A stretch of DNA of 64,000 bases from Sitta carolinensis (GCA_032173965.1 CM063283.1:112043108-112107107); one strand, 5' to 3'. Counted from the first letter of the stretch, positions 24,001-36,837 are shown. Notes: generated by a model not told the origin, from the letters alone. Numbers and translations: made by a program.

Positions 24001-25660
24001 TGGTGATTTTTGTGCACAAGCTCTTAGAGAGTGCAAGCTGTCACAGGGTGACCAGGTTGCAAACTCCTGGGTGCTCCAAATTAGTTTTTAACACTTCAGA
24101 CAGACTCTTCAGGTGCTTCACTCAGCTGGTATCTCCATCTCCGAGTTTTTTCTGGAATGCTTTGCCAACAGTAAGTAAGATCCTCTAAATAACCTTTTCC
24201 TCATCTCCTGGAAGGCCCTCTAAGTAAGAGAAAATTAAAGTATCCTTTCTGAGGTAAATGTATTCACTTTCTGCATCTGCCTTTACAGATTGGATACATC
24301 TTATTGTCCTATTTTCCCACAAATGAGAATGAGGCCGAATCCTTTTTGGATGCAACGCAGGTTCGATTTTCGGGCTCACAATCACCTGTGTGTTCTCAGA
24401 CTTGGTGGAAGCTGGGAATATTTTGTAGGAAAGAGATTCTGCAGCAGCCCTTTCTCCTGAAGGCAGGGGTATGAGCTCTTATAGCCTGTTCATGGTGTGT
24501 GGCAGACATGAGTGGTTTGGTCCAGAAGCTGGATCATTTTATTTTATCCAAGAGAGATGCAATGTTTACTTCTTCTTCTCCCCACAGCAGAGAAGGCTGG
24601 TGCACTGCCCACTTTGCAGTGGGTGGGAGAATGCAGGATACTGTGGGAACAGGGGCAGGCATGGACCTTGTCAGCACCCTCCAAACCTGCCCACAGTCCA
24701 GTGGGCACGTAGTATTTTACATCAGAGGAGAAGCAAGGCTGGAAAGCCCTGACTAAAGGCAGCTCTTGCAACCTGCTTTCCCAGGAGTGTGTGCTTAGTC
24801 CTGCCCTGTTCAGAGAGCTCATAGATCAGAGAATGTGACTGCATAATGGAAGCTATGCTTGAACACAGAATTAGATTTATAGCTTCACGTGGATCCCTTT
24901 TGTTTGACATTTTTTTAAAGTGTTTGGTTGAGCAATGAAATGTTTTGATTGTAGTCCTTTAAAAAAGAATCCTGGAAGATTGAAATCAAATCACATGAGA
25001 CCTTAGTGAGTCCTTTGTACCAGTTGTCATTAGATTCCCAATTCAGGTCTCAACCACATAAAACCTATGAATGTCAGGGAGCAGTGGCTGCTTTTTCTTC
25101 TATCTTGTATCCACGAAAAAAGTCTGGAAGACAGACATTGCTGTGGGGTCATGCAGTGTTTGCTAGCTAGAGATGTTTGAAGGATATTTCTCAGATTTTA
25201 TTTGTGACTTTGGGGAGTATGGTCACTTAGAGATGTCACTGACAGGGACATAAACTTCATACACTCACGCAGAAAGACAGGATGAGTCATTGGCAGAGAC
25301 CTGAATCTGCCACCTTACAGCTGAAGTCATAATATCACATCTGCAGGGAGTGAAATATTCAATTGGCAAATAATCCCATGTCTAGAATGGGCAAAAAATG
25401 CTGTTGGCCTGTTTCTCTCATAGAAGTTTGAGACACATTCTTTGTCCCTTGACTGGAATCATACACAGGGAAGTAACAAGGGATTCCCCTGTTTGTCTGG
25501 AAATTCTAGTCAGAAGTGCCTTTTTCTTCAAACAGGAGCTGATATATCTGCATCAGTGTCCTGGACATTGGCATGGCCAGTGAAAGGAGCCCACAAGAAA
25601 GATGGAGACAGGCTCCTTACAAGGGCCTGGAGTGACAGAAAACGGGGAAATAAATAATAG
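21018..25660. other. Unique intergenic sequence
   Basis: No gene or recognised transposable element. It contains a T-rich tract (23602-23627) and a moderately GC-rich patch (22990-23330) with no CpG enrichment. The open frames there have no recognisable domain. Confidence 0.6.
23602..23627. repeat. T-rich tract
   Basis: Thymine run interrupted once by a cytosine. Confidence 0.93.
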
Positions 25661-26157
25661 GATCATGGAATCACAGAATGGTTTGTATTGGAAGGGATAT
25701 TAAAAATCATTCAGTTCCAACCCCCTGCTATGGGCAGAGACACCTTCCAATAGACCAGGTTGTTCAGAGCTTCATCCAATCTGGCCTTGAACATTTTCAG
25801 GGATGAGGCATCTGCAGCTTATTTGGGCAGCTTGTGCTAGGGCCTCCCCACCCTCACAGGGAAGATTTTTTCCTGATAGCTAATATAAATCTACTCTCTT
25901 TAAGTGTGGAGCCATTCCCTGTGTGCTGTCCCTCCATCCCTTGGCATTTGTCTCCATCTTTCTGTCAACTCCCTTCAGGCCCTGCAAGGCCACCTGAGCT
26001 CAGCCCAAAGCTTCTCCTGTGCAGCTGAACAATCCCAGCTGTGCCAGCCTTTCCTCCCAGCACAGCTGCTCCAGCCTCTGCTCATCCTGCTCCCTGCTCT
26101 GGGCTCTCCCCAGCAGCTCCAGCTCCTCCCTGTCCTGGGACCCTGGAGCTCTGCAGC
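25661..26157 (-). mobile_element. CR1 LINE 3' fragment, long
   Basis: Antisense CR1 of about 500 bases, one of the longest here. It holds 'atcatggaatcacagaatgg', 'ttccaaccccctgctatggg', 'tagaccaggttgttcagagc', 'ctccccaccctcacaggga' and 'aatccc...cagccttt' near the left of ORF2. It ends near 'ggagctctgcag'. Degraded coding frames only. Confidence 0.95.
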
Positions 26158-27079
26158 TGATAGCTATTTGCTGTGTCATACTATAAATACAAGAAATATC
26201 TGAACATACAAGAGTCATTTGTTCCTGTCCCTGACAGATGGATGCTACTTTTGGTGTCTCTAACAGCTTCCTGGATGAGCATACACTAATAACAAGTGAA
26301 CCAAGAGCAAGTATGGGAATAGAAATTCAAGGCAATGCAAAAGAATTCCAAGCAATGCAATTCAAAGGTTGAGAATGAAACCAGTCTGTGAGGTCTGTGG
26401 GCAAATCGGGGGTGGGTGCTGCACAGGCTCCTGGCTCACCCACTGGCACTGACTCTGATTTGGGATGAGTGGCATTTGGTCCAGTGCTTTAAAGGTCTAA
26501 TGACATCTCCTGCTGTCCCAGCTAATAAACAGGAGAGGTGTGGACTGGCTGTGTGCTGATTGCAGTTTATGAAATGAACAGCAGGTGGGAGAGAAGCAAT
26601 AGGCATCCTCCCAGACCTCCAGCTAACAATGCCACATCTGACAGTGTGTAGCCTGCTGGACCTGAAATCAAACCTTTCACACCACACTCCCTGGAAATGG
26701 GGAGGGGTGGGAGGGAGCAGAGTGGTAGGCTAGAGGAAGGGAGAATAATAGGATTTGTGTATGAGATTATTTTTGGTTTCACTCTCTTTGGTCCTTCTTT
26801 TCCCATTTCATACTCATATTTCTCTGTTTCCTGACAGTTTTGTCATCTGTCGGCCTTTCCCAAGCAGTCTGCCTCCAGATGATATCTGCCTACCTTGGTG
26901 GCAGGCACCTCCCTGACTATTCATCTGTCTCTTGCCTCCTGCCTTTATGTTTTGTCAATCTGTTTATTTCAAATCCGTTTCTCTGTGCCCCATCTTGCTC
27001 CTGTCCTTATGCCTATCCATCTATCTCCATTAAAATCTGAATATTGAATATCAATAAAAATAACACAGCCTGTTTGGGG
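26158..27079. other. Unique intergenic sequence
   Basis: No gene is recognised. The only repeat is a 21-base tandem duplication at 26322-26363. Confidence 0.6.
26322..26363. repeat. 21-base tandem duplication
   Basis: The units 'gaaattcaaggcaatgcaaa' and 'gaattccaagcaatgcaatt' follow one another with few differences. Confidence 0.7.
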
Positions 27080-27280
27080 AGGAGGTCGTTTGCGTGATGC
27101 TTTATGACTGACTGTTGATTTGTGGTCAAACTCCACGGCCATCAAAGGGCCGTGCATCAGGCAGATGACATAAAATGCACACATCAGCAATTAAAATCAG
27201 CTGTATTATGTGGGCACCCAGCAGGGCTGCCTAGTTAAGGCCCTGCCAATGTTTTGATTATTACAACTCTGTACAAGAAT
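27080..27280. promoter_or_regulatory. Candidate conserved noncoding element
   Basis: A repeat-free 200-base block just upstream of the CpG island. It has several motif-like words: 'gactgttgatttgtggtcaa', a near-perfect inverted 'acggcc...ggccgt' at about 27136-27154, 'cagcaattaaaatcag' and 'tagttaagg'. Its texture suggests constraint, but this cannot be tested without an alignment. Confidence 0.3.
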
Positions 27281-27960
27281 TCACGCTGTTCCTCTGTCCT
27301 CACCCCCTCCTCTGATATCTGACCCTCCCTCTCTCCCCGTGTGCCTCTCCGCTGACCCTCTGCTCCGATTCTCCCCCGCACGATGGAGCTCCCGCGACCT
27401 TTCCTCCCCTCCCTCCAAGTCAGAGCAATGCAAAATTCCCTCTCCCGCTCTCCTCCCTAAGCACAGACCGCATTTCTGCCTCCGGGATTCCTGCCGCCAG
27501 CAAGGCTCTCCTACTCTGCCGCGTCCCTTCCAAACGCCTCTTCCCGCTGGACCCCCACCTGCCTCTGTGTCTGTGCTTCCCTTTGCTCCTCTCCCTGGCT
27601 CCCCCCGGCAGGGCCAGGCGTTCTCATCTCCTGAGCACAGCCGGAGGCGGCTGGGAGGACGAGGAATTAATTGTGCGGAGCTGCTGGATGCTGCAGGAGC
27701 CCCGGCTCTGCCGGCAGCTGCACGGAGAGCGTGTCTGTCTTCATCTTCATCATCTTCATCACCTTCACACTCGCTGTGCTCCTCTCTGTGCCTCAGCCTT
27801 TCTCCCTGCTGCACCTGGCTCCCTCCCACAGGCTCTGCTCCCCTACCCGTTCAGTCTCCCTGGATATCGAGCTCCTCCTCGGGAATGTTCCCTGAATGTG
27901 CCGCCCGCTGTCCCCTCCGTGCCAAAGAGTGTTTTCGGAGCCACTGGGCCATCTACCACT
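27281..27960. promoter_or_regulatory. CpG island
   Basis: The strongest CpG-rich segment in the window. I count roughly 24 CpGs in 27300-27720, with GC well above 55%. It is strongly pyrimidine-rich on the plus strand. The 182-residue minus frame and the 237-residue plus frame are composition effects in a low-stop region, with no recognised domain. CpG islands in vertebrates often mark promoters or first exons, so a transcription start may lie here. No TATA box or proven transcript can be given. Confidence 0.45.
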
Positions 27961-28186
27961 TCCAGTATGTATTGAACAGACCTTGTGGTGCACAGACTCT
28001 GTGGTTATATTCGAGCACTCACCTGTCTTCACATCACTGCAATGTTCCTTAATTGTAAACGCTCCTGCTCCTTTCAATGAAATGGTTCCAGAGTGGAAGC
28101 TCCAAGGTAGTGTTTAATTCAGTGCTGTGGGTTTTTTGGTGTCTGGCCAGCAGATACTCTTTAAAGTAGTTCTGTGCCTCTCATTT

Positions 28187-28398
28187 TTCACTGTGAGGAT
28201 GGTCAAACACCATCACAGGTTTCCCAGAGAAGTTATGGATGCCCCATCCCTGGAAGTGCTCAAAGCCAGGTTGGATGAGGCTTTGAGTAACCAGGTCTAG
28301 TGGAAGGTGTCCCTGCCCATGGCAGGAAGCTGGAACTGGATGACCTTTAAGGTCCCTTCCAACCCAAACTATTTTATGATTCTAGGATTTTGTGATGT
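28187..28398 (+). mobile_element. CR1 LINE 3' end
   Basis: Sense CR1 tail with 'atggatgccccatccctgga', 'tcaaagccaggttggatgag', 'ggtgtccctgcccatggcag', 'tggatgacctttaaggtccc' and a terminal 'ttttatgattctagg' tail. A well-preserved 3' end of about 210 bases. Confidence 0.95.
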
Positions 28399-29820
28399 AG
28401 ACTTCCTTCTGGTTAAGCAGTTGCAAAAGGGACTGGAGAAAAGAAGAAGTACTTCCTGCACCCTCTTTGTGGGCATCTCTGGTCATGGAGTGAATGAGGG
28501 ATGGTGTCACCCAACCACAGGCAGGAAATGCCATTTGAGACTCTCCAGGGTATCCCAAACACCAGCCAGCAGCTGGAAGATGTGAGGCAGGCCCTAGAAG
28601 GGGCATCTGTGGGGACAGTGACTAAATGAACTCTCTGTTGGTGCTGAATCTTGCAGTGTGTGTCAAACCCAGGCTGTCCTGAGGATGCACACAGATTCCA
28701 TGCTGCCACTTTCCCACCAGAAAAGAAATTCTTCTGCAAGGTGCAGGAATGGGCAGGTTTAGATTTTTCAGTTGCTTTATTCCTCCATTCTAATTATTTG
28801 CCTTCCATGTAGCCTTAGGAGTATCAGCCAACTACTGGTCTGATACTTAAGGGAATGAGGAGCAGGATACCTTCAAGATGTTTTGAGAATCTTTGGATGG
28901 ATTAGGAAGAACTCTGGAGAAAAGTCACCCACCTTCCAGAAAAAAAAACTTTTGCAGTCTATGAGATCTGAGCCTACATAATACTCTGTTAATTCTCACA
29001 ATCTTTGTTAAATTATGGCCATTCCCACTGGCAGCCCAGGAGGAGGGAAAATTGCACCAGCTTGTGCTGCCCACGTGGTGCATGAGGAAGAGATTTTACT
29101 GGGTGTTTTGCATGAAATGAAGATTTTTGCATGAAAGGGTAAAGAATAATATTTTTAGGTAGTGAGTTCCAAACTTTCAACTCACGATCTGGCTTGCTTA
29201 GACATATATCTTACCTAACACATGATTATAATTTTTCTGGTAGAAGTTTTAGAATTATCCAAGGTAATTAAAAAAGAAAACTAAGAGGAAAGCCCCCAAC
29301 TTTTAATTCTCCTTTTCCTACTGTTTAGCATGCAAAGAGATAAAATCACCCAAGGAGCTGCACACCCCTAACTTTATATTGCTGGAAATGAGTTCTACTT
29401 ACCTGGAGCAGTGCTTTCATTTCCAAAAACTTGTGGCTATCCTGGCCTTTATGGAACCAGTGACAAAATTCTAACTAGCTACCCTGCTGTTGGATCCAAT
29501 ATTCATGGCAAATACTTATGCTCCAGATGGTTAGGAAGATTTCCATTTTCCATGTGCATTTTTTCCATGTTTTGTAGATTCACAAGCATATTTTGCTTTA
29601 ATCCATGGTATTTGTTTTATTGTGACAGTGACCAGTAAATTATGCCTTAAAACTGATGCTTTCAAAGCTCTGAGACAAGACTTAAAAATGGTTCATGAAG
29701 TTCTCTGCTTAAAGTTTAGCTTTAAAACTGCTTATTTGTGTTTAGTATTGTGTGAGGTCAAGCCAGGAAGGTGAGGCTGCTTGCTGAGTCACCACTGAGC
29801 AAGCAGGGCGCTTCCTCAAA
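28399..29820. other. Unique intergenic sequence
   Basis: No gene or repeat family is recognised. The sequence becomes AT-rich after 28.9 kb. Confidence 0.6.
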
Positions 29821-29977
29821 TTCACAGAATCAGAGAATCACAGAATGGTTTCGTTTGGAAGGGTAAGGAAGGGACCTTAAAGATCATCTTGTTCTAATGG
29901 AAAACAGAGAACTTTCTATTAGACCAGGTTGCTTAATGTCCCATCCAAACTGGCTTTGATTGACAGGGATGTATACC
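29821..29977 (-). mobile_element. CR1 LINE 3' end, short
   Basis: Antisense CR1: 'tcacagaatcagagaatcac', 'gaatggtttcgtttggaagg', 'gaccttaaagatcatctt', 'ctattagaccaggttgctta'. It ends near 'gacagggatg'. There is a small internal duplication of 'ggaaggg'. Confidence 0.92.
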
Positions 29978-32344
29978 CCATCAAAACATATTTCAGTCAT
30001 TTATTTTAGTGTTTTATTCTCTATCCCTTTAAGATACAACAGGCCAGATGAGCTGTACTTCTCTTGAAGGAAAATAAAGGTTGGTTTCCTCGTGTGCGTG
30101 TGATACAAACGTGAACAAACATTTGTCCATGTGCTGCTTGCAAAAGTGAAGTCAGCACCCGACAACAAAGGCAACATGTTAAAAAGTATTAACTGAGGTG
30201 GAAAAGCAGCTGCAAGGTACACTTGGCCAAAAGTGTTTCCCAGTCCTTTGCAAGGCTGTGACACGAGCATGGCCTCACACTCGAGGGTGTCAGCAGGGTG
30301 AGGCACCTGGGGCTGGAGTTTTCCCTCCTGACAAACTGTTCTGCTGCTGTAGAGTGAGGAGAGAGGAGATGAGGAGGAGGAGAGAGCACTGCTCCAGAGG
30401 GAGGGATGCCAGGCAACTACATGAAGAACAATTCCAGGGCTTCCTTGAAGTCCATGATAAGGACAAGACGGGGGCTTTCTGCTCTTACCATGCAAGAGGC
30501 TGCATTCCAGGAGCTGGCAGGGTACCTGCCTGGGGAGGCAGGCAGGGAAATGATGCCTGGCAGGGCTGTCATCAGCATGCCAGGCACGAGGCAGGAGCCA
30601 GCAGCAGGGTGCTTCCAGGAAACTTGCCTGTCTCTGCAACCTTTAGCAGCCTCATCTCCCCTCCGTGGCAGAGACTGGAGGGACGTGAGGGCCGTGCTGA
30701 TGAGGTGATGGTTGTGCTGATTGGGAGCTTCGGTGCTGAGACTCTTCTCACTGTGTGCAGGTGCCTGTTAACGCTCCTGGCTGCTGCTCGGGAAGAGGTG
30801 TTTTACTCCTCTTTTAGTTTAGAGGGGTGGCCAAACACAAAACAAATTAAACATCAAAAATGTGTGTTGGGAGGATGTGAGATAAGCTAAAAAAAGCTGG
30901 GAAATTCAGGGCTACTTTCAGTTGAATGCTGTGATTTTTACCAGCCTGGGGAGAACAGGGAAAAGGGTAGTCCCAAGGTCACTTCAAATTACAGGGCTTT
31001 GTGAAGCATTGCTACTGCTAACAGAAGAGTTGAGCTGGCAGAGGAGAGTTGCAGAGGTACAGGCCTATAAAATGCATTATTAAAGAAAATCTGAGTGAAA
31101 TGGCAACCAGAATGGAAAACAGCAAATAATACTTACAGCATTAGAAATTCATTTCAGTTTTATGGCCTATAGCTTGGGTATAAATATAAAGCATTGCATT
31201 AAAATTCATGATAACAGATTATAGCCTTCTCCCCTATCTGCACCACTGCAGGCATTGTGCTTGCAAGAGAGTTGTGCTGAGCAATTTGGGGACAGGATTG
31301 ATAATTCCTTTGGCAGCTAGTGGTGGCTTCCTCCATTCACCACTTCAAAAGTAGCCAGCAAACAGCACCACCATGCCCAGTGACAGCCATCCAGACAATC
31401 CAGCCTGACATCAGGAGTCAAACTGCTGCAGGTGCTGAGTGATGCTGAGAGGAGCTGTGCTGCTGCATGGCAGTGGGGACACAGAGGGACGTGCTGCCTC
31501 CCCCTGTCACTGCCAGCTTTTTGATCTTCTGCAATCTCCAGTGATTATTTTCTACAACTGTAATATATTCTAATTCTCTTTAAGATTATTCCAGCTGAAC
31601 TGGACACGTATCTGTGTGAAACAGGAGTAGCAGCAATACGGCTAAGATTTTGTCATAATTTTCCTTTTAAGACAGCTTTGCTAATCTTCTCACTCTGTTG
31701 CTACTGGAGATTTTTGGTGTTGTGTGAGAGAGACACAGATTGCTTTCTATTTCCCAGAATTTCCTGGAAAACATCATTAAATTTGTCAAGGTGGGATGGG
31801 GATGGATGGAGTTACCCAGGGTGTGGAGGGCAGGGGTGGATGTAGCTGCATTTCCTGTGGCTCCAATTTGAGAAGCAGTTAGTGTTCCCAACGTGTTCAG
31901 CAGCCTCTGATGGGACAGCATTGCTCAGTCAATTGACAGCTTTGAGAAACTTACCTGAGTTATTTATTATGTTTGAACAATATTGTAAAATATGTTTTAT
32001 ATCCCAACTTCATGATTACTGGCCCGAGCTCCAAGTTCATGTGATGTTTCTTGTGCAGCACAGAGCTATTTTGCATTAGAATGCTCTTTGATTTAGCAGT
32101 GTGAGCAAAGTGCTGCTGTAGGAAATACCTGAGCTAAGGAGTTCTCTGAGTTTTCTTTCTCTGAAAAAGACAACAGGGTTCTTCAAAAGACAATGAGCAT
32201 TTTGTAGTGAGCATTATGTGAGACACAAATGGCATTTGCATCGTGATTTTGAGAGAGAGGAAAAACTCACAGTTCTGACTGTTGTGGTTTAAGGCTCTGT
32301 CCATGCCTTTACACTTCCAGTTTCCTCTCCAGAGTCACTGGATC
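29978..32344. other. Unique sequence with overlapping open frames
   Basis: No gene is recognised. Two overlapping open frames lie here: 30001-30639 minus (212 residues) and 30198-30890 plus (230 residues). The sequence between them is purine-rich and contains small imperfect 'aggcagg' and 'gcaggg' repeats. Neither product has a domain or signal I recognise, and neither is flanked by convincing gene signals. Confidence 0.5.
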
Positions 32345-32514
32345 ATTGCCCAGAGAGGGTGTGGAATGTCCCTCACTGGAGATATTCCAGAACTACCTGG
32401 GCACAGTCCTGTCCCATGTGCTCTGGGATGACTCTGCTGGAGCAGGGAGGTGGGACCTGGTGTCCCTCTGTGGCCTCTCCCAGACTGACCCATCCTGTGA
32501 TTCTGTGACTCTCA
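32345..32514 (+). mobile_element. CR1 LINE 3' end
   Basis: Sense CR1 tail: 'cagagagggtgtggaatgtc', 'cactggagatattccagaac', 'tgctctgggatgactctgct', 'gagcagggaggtgg' and a terminal 'cctgtgattctgtgactctc' tail. Confidence 0.93.
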
Positions 32515-34278
32515 GTGGATGTCAGCCCAAGAGAGCTCCAAAGAGTTATTTAGCATTTATTTAGTTTCTCACTGAGGGTCTCTGGAAAGCAAAGCAACTC
32601 TCTCCTGCCTATGCATGATGTCCCTGCTCAGAGCTTTGTGTCTTTGAATCAGTGTTTGATGTGATAAACTCATATTGATCCACGCCAATTCATGCATTTT
32701 ATTTGCTCCATTCAGTGAGGAAATTTCTAATGGTCACCAGCTTTGTGGGGATGTGTTCAATGCCGTAAATAAAAATACCTAGCACTGCTCATCAGCAGGA
32801 TGACCTCGGGATGAGCTGCCTGGAGGATCTGAGCTTCAAACACCGTGGACAGCGCGGTGCCGAGGAGGAGCACGTGCAAGTGGGAATGTCAGCACCGGCT
32901 GTGCAGCTGGGTGCATTTTACCCTGGACAATGCTCCTTTCTGGGAGAGGCACAGGGAAAGAGTTCATCATTCAGGGGCTGCATTCAGCAGCACACAATCC
33001 CCAGTGAGTCACTGCTGAAACGATGGCAGGGCAGGAAGTCACAGCTGCCTCCTGTGCCGTTACCAAATATTCCCCGCCGCTGGCAGACACAGCCACCACC
33101 AACAAGAGGTGATTTTTACCCTCCCCTCTGTCTAGGTCTGAATCAAGCCGAGCACTTCTATCTCCTCTATCTGTACAGAGAGATTTTTTAAAAAAATGAC
33201 TCGAGCCATGTGTGACTGGTGTGGTGACAGCTCCTCTAGGCAGCAGTCAGGCAGCAGCAACACCTCTAAATTGCAGGATTGCCCAAATTAATCTTTTGAG
33301 TCAACTTGGAACCTAAAGTTGGGAAAGGCTAATGTAGCTAATTTCACTGTAAATCAATTTAGCAGAAGGCTCCAGTTAATCTATTTATTTATTAATCCTA
33401 AATAATTTTCCTGGACTTTCCCAAGGGTCTCCAGTATGATATTCTTTGATGCTAAAGGCTCTGGTTTTCACCCTTTCACTTGCAACTTTGAATGTGCTGT
33501 TTTCTGAATGTGCATTTACAGGATAAAACCTGCAGCGTGCAGAACACTGATGGTATAAAGCAGGATGAAATAAATTAAATTTACTGCAGTATAGGTAGTG
33601 CAGTGGACACTGCATTACTTTTTATCTTTTCATGTTTAATTTTAAAAAATCCCTCCGCTGACATTATCTGATTATTCTTCTGTAGATGGTATTTTGTAGT
33701 CTTTTGTCAGATTTCCAGTCTAGTTTGCTGGGCTTATACAGTTAAAGGAAAGCCTCGATTATAGTGTTACAAATGAAGTAAATATATTTGAGGGCAGGAC
33801 TGGGGATGAATTCAGAAATACAGCAAAGTCTCCAGAAGGGGCAGTGACTGGATGCACTGTCTGGGTCAGCAATCTGCCTGTGGAGGGGAAGCTGGACAGC
33901 CTTTTTCTACCACTCCTATTGGAAATGTACAGGTCAGCTTCTCTGAGGTCCTGGGTGAGTGGGGCTGCCCCCACTGAGAGACAAATTCAAGGGATGGGAA
34001 CAACCTCCAGACCTCCTTCTGCCCTGAAGCTCTCCAGCAGAAGTGGCATTAAGGACAAACCTTTCTGCACCAGGTGGTTTGTCCATTTTGGGGGGACTGC
34101 ACCCACTGACCAGGTAATTCCCAGAATTTTGAGCTGACTGTGCCTCAGCTTGCACTGCAGCTGCCAGAGCAGATACAGGAGCTAAGAACTGATTGTGAGC
34201 ATCTGACCTTATGGATCCATTGTTAGTGAGAAACGAAGGGTTTGTTTAACCATGGTCCTAGGAAATTTTGATATCCTT
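32515..34278. other. Unique intergenic sequence
   Basis: No gene is recognised. A 126-residue plus frame (32811-33191) has no known domain. Positions 33270-33410 form an AT-rich, repeat-free block with several TAAT words, possibly regulatory, but the evidence is weak. Confidence 0.55.
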
Positions 34279-34592
34279 CACAGAATCACAGAATCCTTCA
34301 AGCTGGAAAAGTCTTCCAAGATCATTGAGTCCAACCTTTGTCTGATCCCCACCTTGTCCCCAGGGCACTGAGTGCCACCTCCAGGCCTTCCTTGGATTTC
34401 TCCAGGGATCGGACTCCAAACCTCCCTGGGCAGCCCCATCCAGTGCTTGGCCATCCTTTCCACGAAGAAATTCCTCCTGATGTCCAACCTGAACCTCTCC
34501 TGGCCCAGCTCAAGGCTGTCTTCTTGTTCTGCCACTGCTTGCCAGGAGGAAGACCCTGATCCCCACCTGGCTCCAACCTCCTTTGGGGCCTG
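34279..34592 (-). mobile_element. CR1 LINE 3' fragment
   Basis: Antisense CR1: 'tcacagaatcacagaatcct', 'tgatccccaccttgtcccca', 'gggcactgagtgccacctcc', 'cctccctgggcagccccatc', 'gaaattcctcctgatgtcc' and 'cccacctggctccaacctcc'. It belongs to the same broad subfamily as the minisatellite-bearing copies but keeps the ordinary interior. The 117- and 84-residue frames here are repeat by-products. Confidence 0.95.
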
Positions 34593-36837
34593 AGCAGAAC
34601 TATGAACCTGTGTAGATTTGTTACCTTCCATGTTTGTTTTATTTTTTCAGTGTTCTGCAGGAATGGGTAGAGAAAGAGAGAAAATTAATTTGCTGGATGT
34701 TTGTTTTGAAGGAATTGAGATCACCTGTCAGTCTGATAAAACAGCTTATGAATCAAAACTGGAAGTATAAAGGGGAGAAACAAGTGTAATGTCATTGCAT
34801 ATTACAGAGATGGGCTAAACCCAAGGAAATGAAGGGCTCAGGAACACAGCACAGCACGAAGGAAGTGTTGCAAAAATTGCAGCTGGGACTTTTCCCTTTG
34901 GATGATCAGACGGGAACAGGACAGGATGGGTATGCACACACACTCTGAGCCTTAAATCCTCTCTTTTAATCTTTATCAAACACAACTATTTCCAGGGAAT
35001 GAAGGCACTTGGTACAAAGAGAAGGGTGACATGACAGGAATACCTGTAAGCAGAAGCTGTCATGTGGTTTTGATCATTTTGCTGCTGTAAAAAAAAAAAA
35101 AAAAAAAAAAACCAAAAAACTACATCTTAATGCATCTTGTCTTTCAAGAAATATCCATAGTTGTGTCTCTCATTTTGCTTATTAACACTCACTTCCCCAG
35201 ATCTCTGTGCTTCCATCTGCTGCAGATGGGATAGGCCATGGTTCCAGGCAGCCTTTGCATGTTTTGGCTGTGTGGAACAAGTGAATAAATTGAGCTATAA
35301 ATGGGGAATGTAACACAGTGCTATATGGGAGACACTAGGGTGGGATTGTGGGGTCGTTGGAGAGGTATTTATTGAGACTTAGAAAGTGAAATTGCAGAAA
35401 CAAGCCATACTCTTCACATGGAGTCTAGATTTTTTTCCCAATTTCTTTTATTACCCAGTGGTTCTAGAATTTTTAAGAAAACCAAGAGAAATCAGCAGGC
35501 TCACCAATCCAAGAAGCAGTTTTTTATAAACATGTCAGATGGTGACCAAACTGTGTTCAATTGCAAATGCACCCAAGGAAGCAAGAACACACCTACGAGA
35601 GAAACCACAGGCACCATCTGTCTTTATTTAGGAAGTGCAGTCTTCCCACTTCTTCCCTTTCTTTCCACTCCCTTCCTCTCCAAATGACTTCCAGCTATCA
35701 GACTGTCCTTGAAAAAAGCTCTCTAGTTCTGTCAACAGGTTTTGGTGCAATCACAACAAAAAAAGTCTTATTTTTTTTCTCCCTTATCATTGTGAAGTCA
35801 CTCAGCTACTGAAATGAAACGTCCACCTTTCACATGCTGTAAATTCTCTTTTTCTTGGTGGGGAAGTGACTTGTGGGAGACAAGGATCACAGCCAATATT
35901 TCTTAGAATTCTTATTATTCATTAAGCTGCTGTTAGGGATCAAAACAAGCTGTTACTGTTAATGGCAAATGACTATTCAGAGAGCACACTCACTCCAGCA
36001 GTGGGCTTGCACCACCACAAAGCAGACTCCCAGCTGGAGCAGAAGCTTTGGGACCATTGACCCAGAAGCAGAGGGTTGTACTGATGTCTTGGTGGCTCAT
36101 CTGTGACCTTGAACAAGTGCAGCAAACTCTTGGTCCTGCGTTTATCAATTCTTGCAGGTTCAGAAAAGGATCATTAGTCCCCAGGGCTCATCACTTCTCA
36201 GGAAGCTTTCACTCCTTACATTCTCAGCATGTATTTTTATTTTTATTTTTGGCATAATGTTGTCTTGTAATTTTTTTTTCCACCAAATTTATAGGCACCC
36301 ATAGTACCCACTCTCATGGAAAGGACCTTTATGATGCTGAAGCTTTACATTGTAAAGTTTACTGTATATTTTATTAGCCTTAACAGGTGATACATTAATG
36401 ACATGCAAACCAAGAGAAATAGTGGCAGTCATCACATTCATCCACCACCTCTGCCAAATGCTGTGCTGCAATAAGCAGCACAAGCTCACAAGACATTTCT
36501 TCAAGCTGTGTCATGTCAGTTAAGTTCCTGGAGGTTTGAACTGCAGCATCAACCCCCTGACTGCTTTCAAGGGGCTCTAGCTGCTCTGGGTGAAATGGGC
36601 AGAGCAAACACATCCACGTTACCTCAGCATTTTCCTCCTTTCTTAAAAGTGAATCAAAGCCAACACCATTTTTAGAGGTCAAAATATAAGAATTCATGTG
36701 AAAATCCAGACATAAGCAAAAACATCTGCCCTACCCTGATGATTCTCAAATATTGAAAGTTAGAAACAGAAAAATGATGTGTTTGTCCTCTCTGAATTAT
36801 GGAGTGAGGATTGGTTTTGCATCTTTCCCACTCCCAC
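34593..36837. other. Unique sequence with a possible coding-like frame
   Basis: No gene is established. An A tract lies at 35089-35111. A minus-strand frame at 36395-36697 encodes 100 residues with a protein-like acidic helix and is followed downstream by AATAAA (see findings). The remaining sequence is ordinary. Confidence 0.5.
35089..35111. repeat. A tract
   Basis: Uninterrupted adenines, followed by 'ccaaaaaac'. Confidence 0.95.

Noticed and set aside
24355..24380. tRNA B-box-like word 'ggttcgatttt'
   Set aside because: Lacks the conserved TCC end, an A box and any cloverleaf arms at the right spacing.
27281..28052. Frames of 182 and 237 residues in the CpG island
   Set aside because: Low stop-codon density in GC-rich pyrimidine-biased DNA explains them; no recognised domain or splice pattern.
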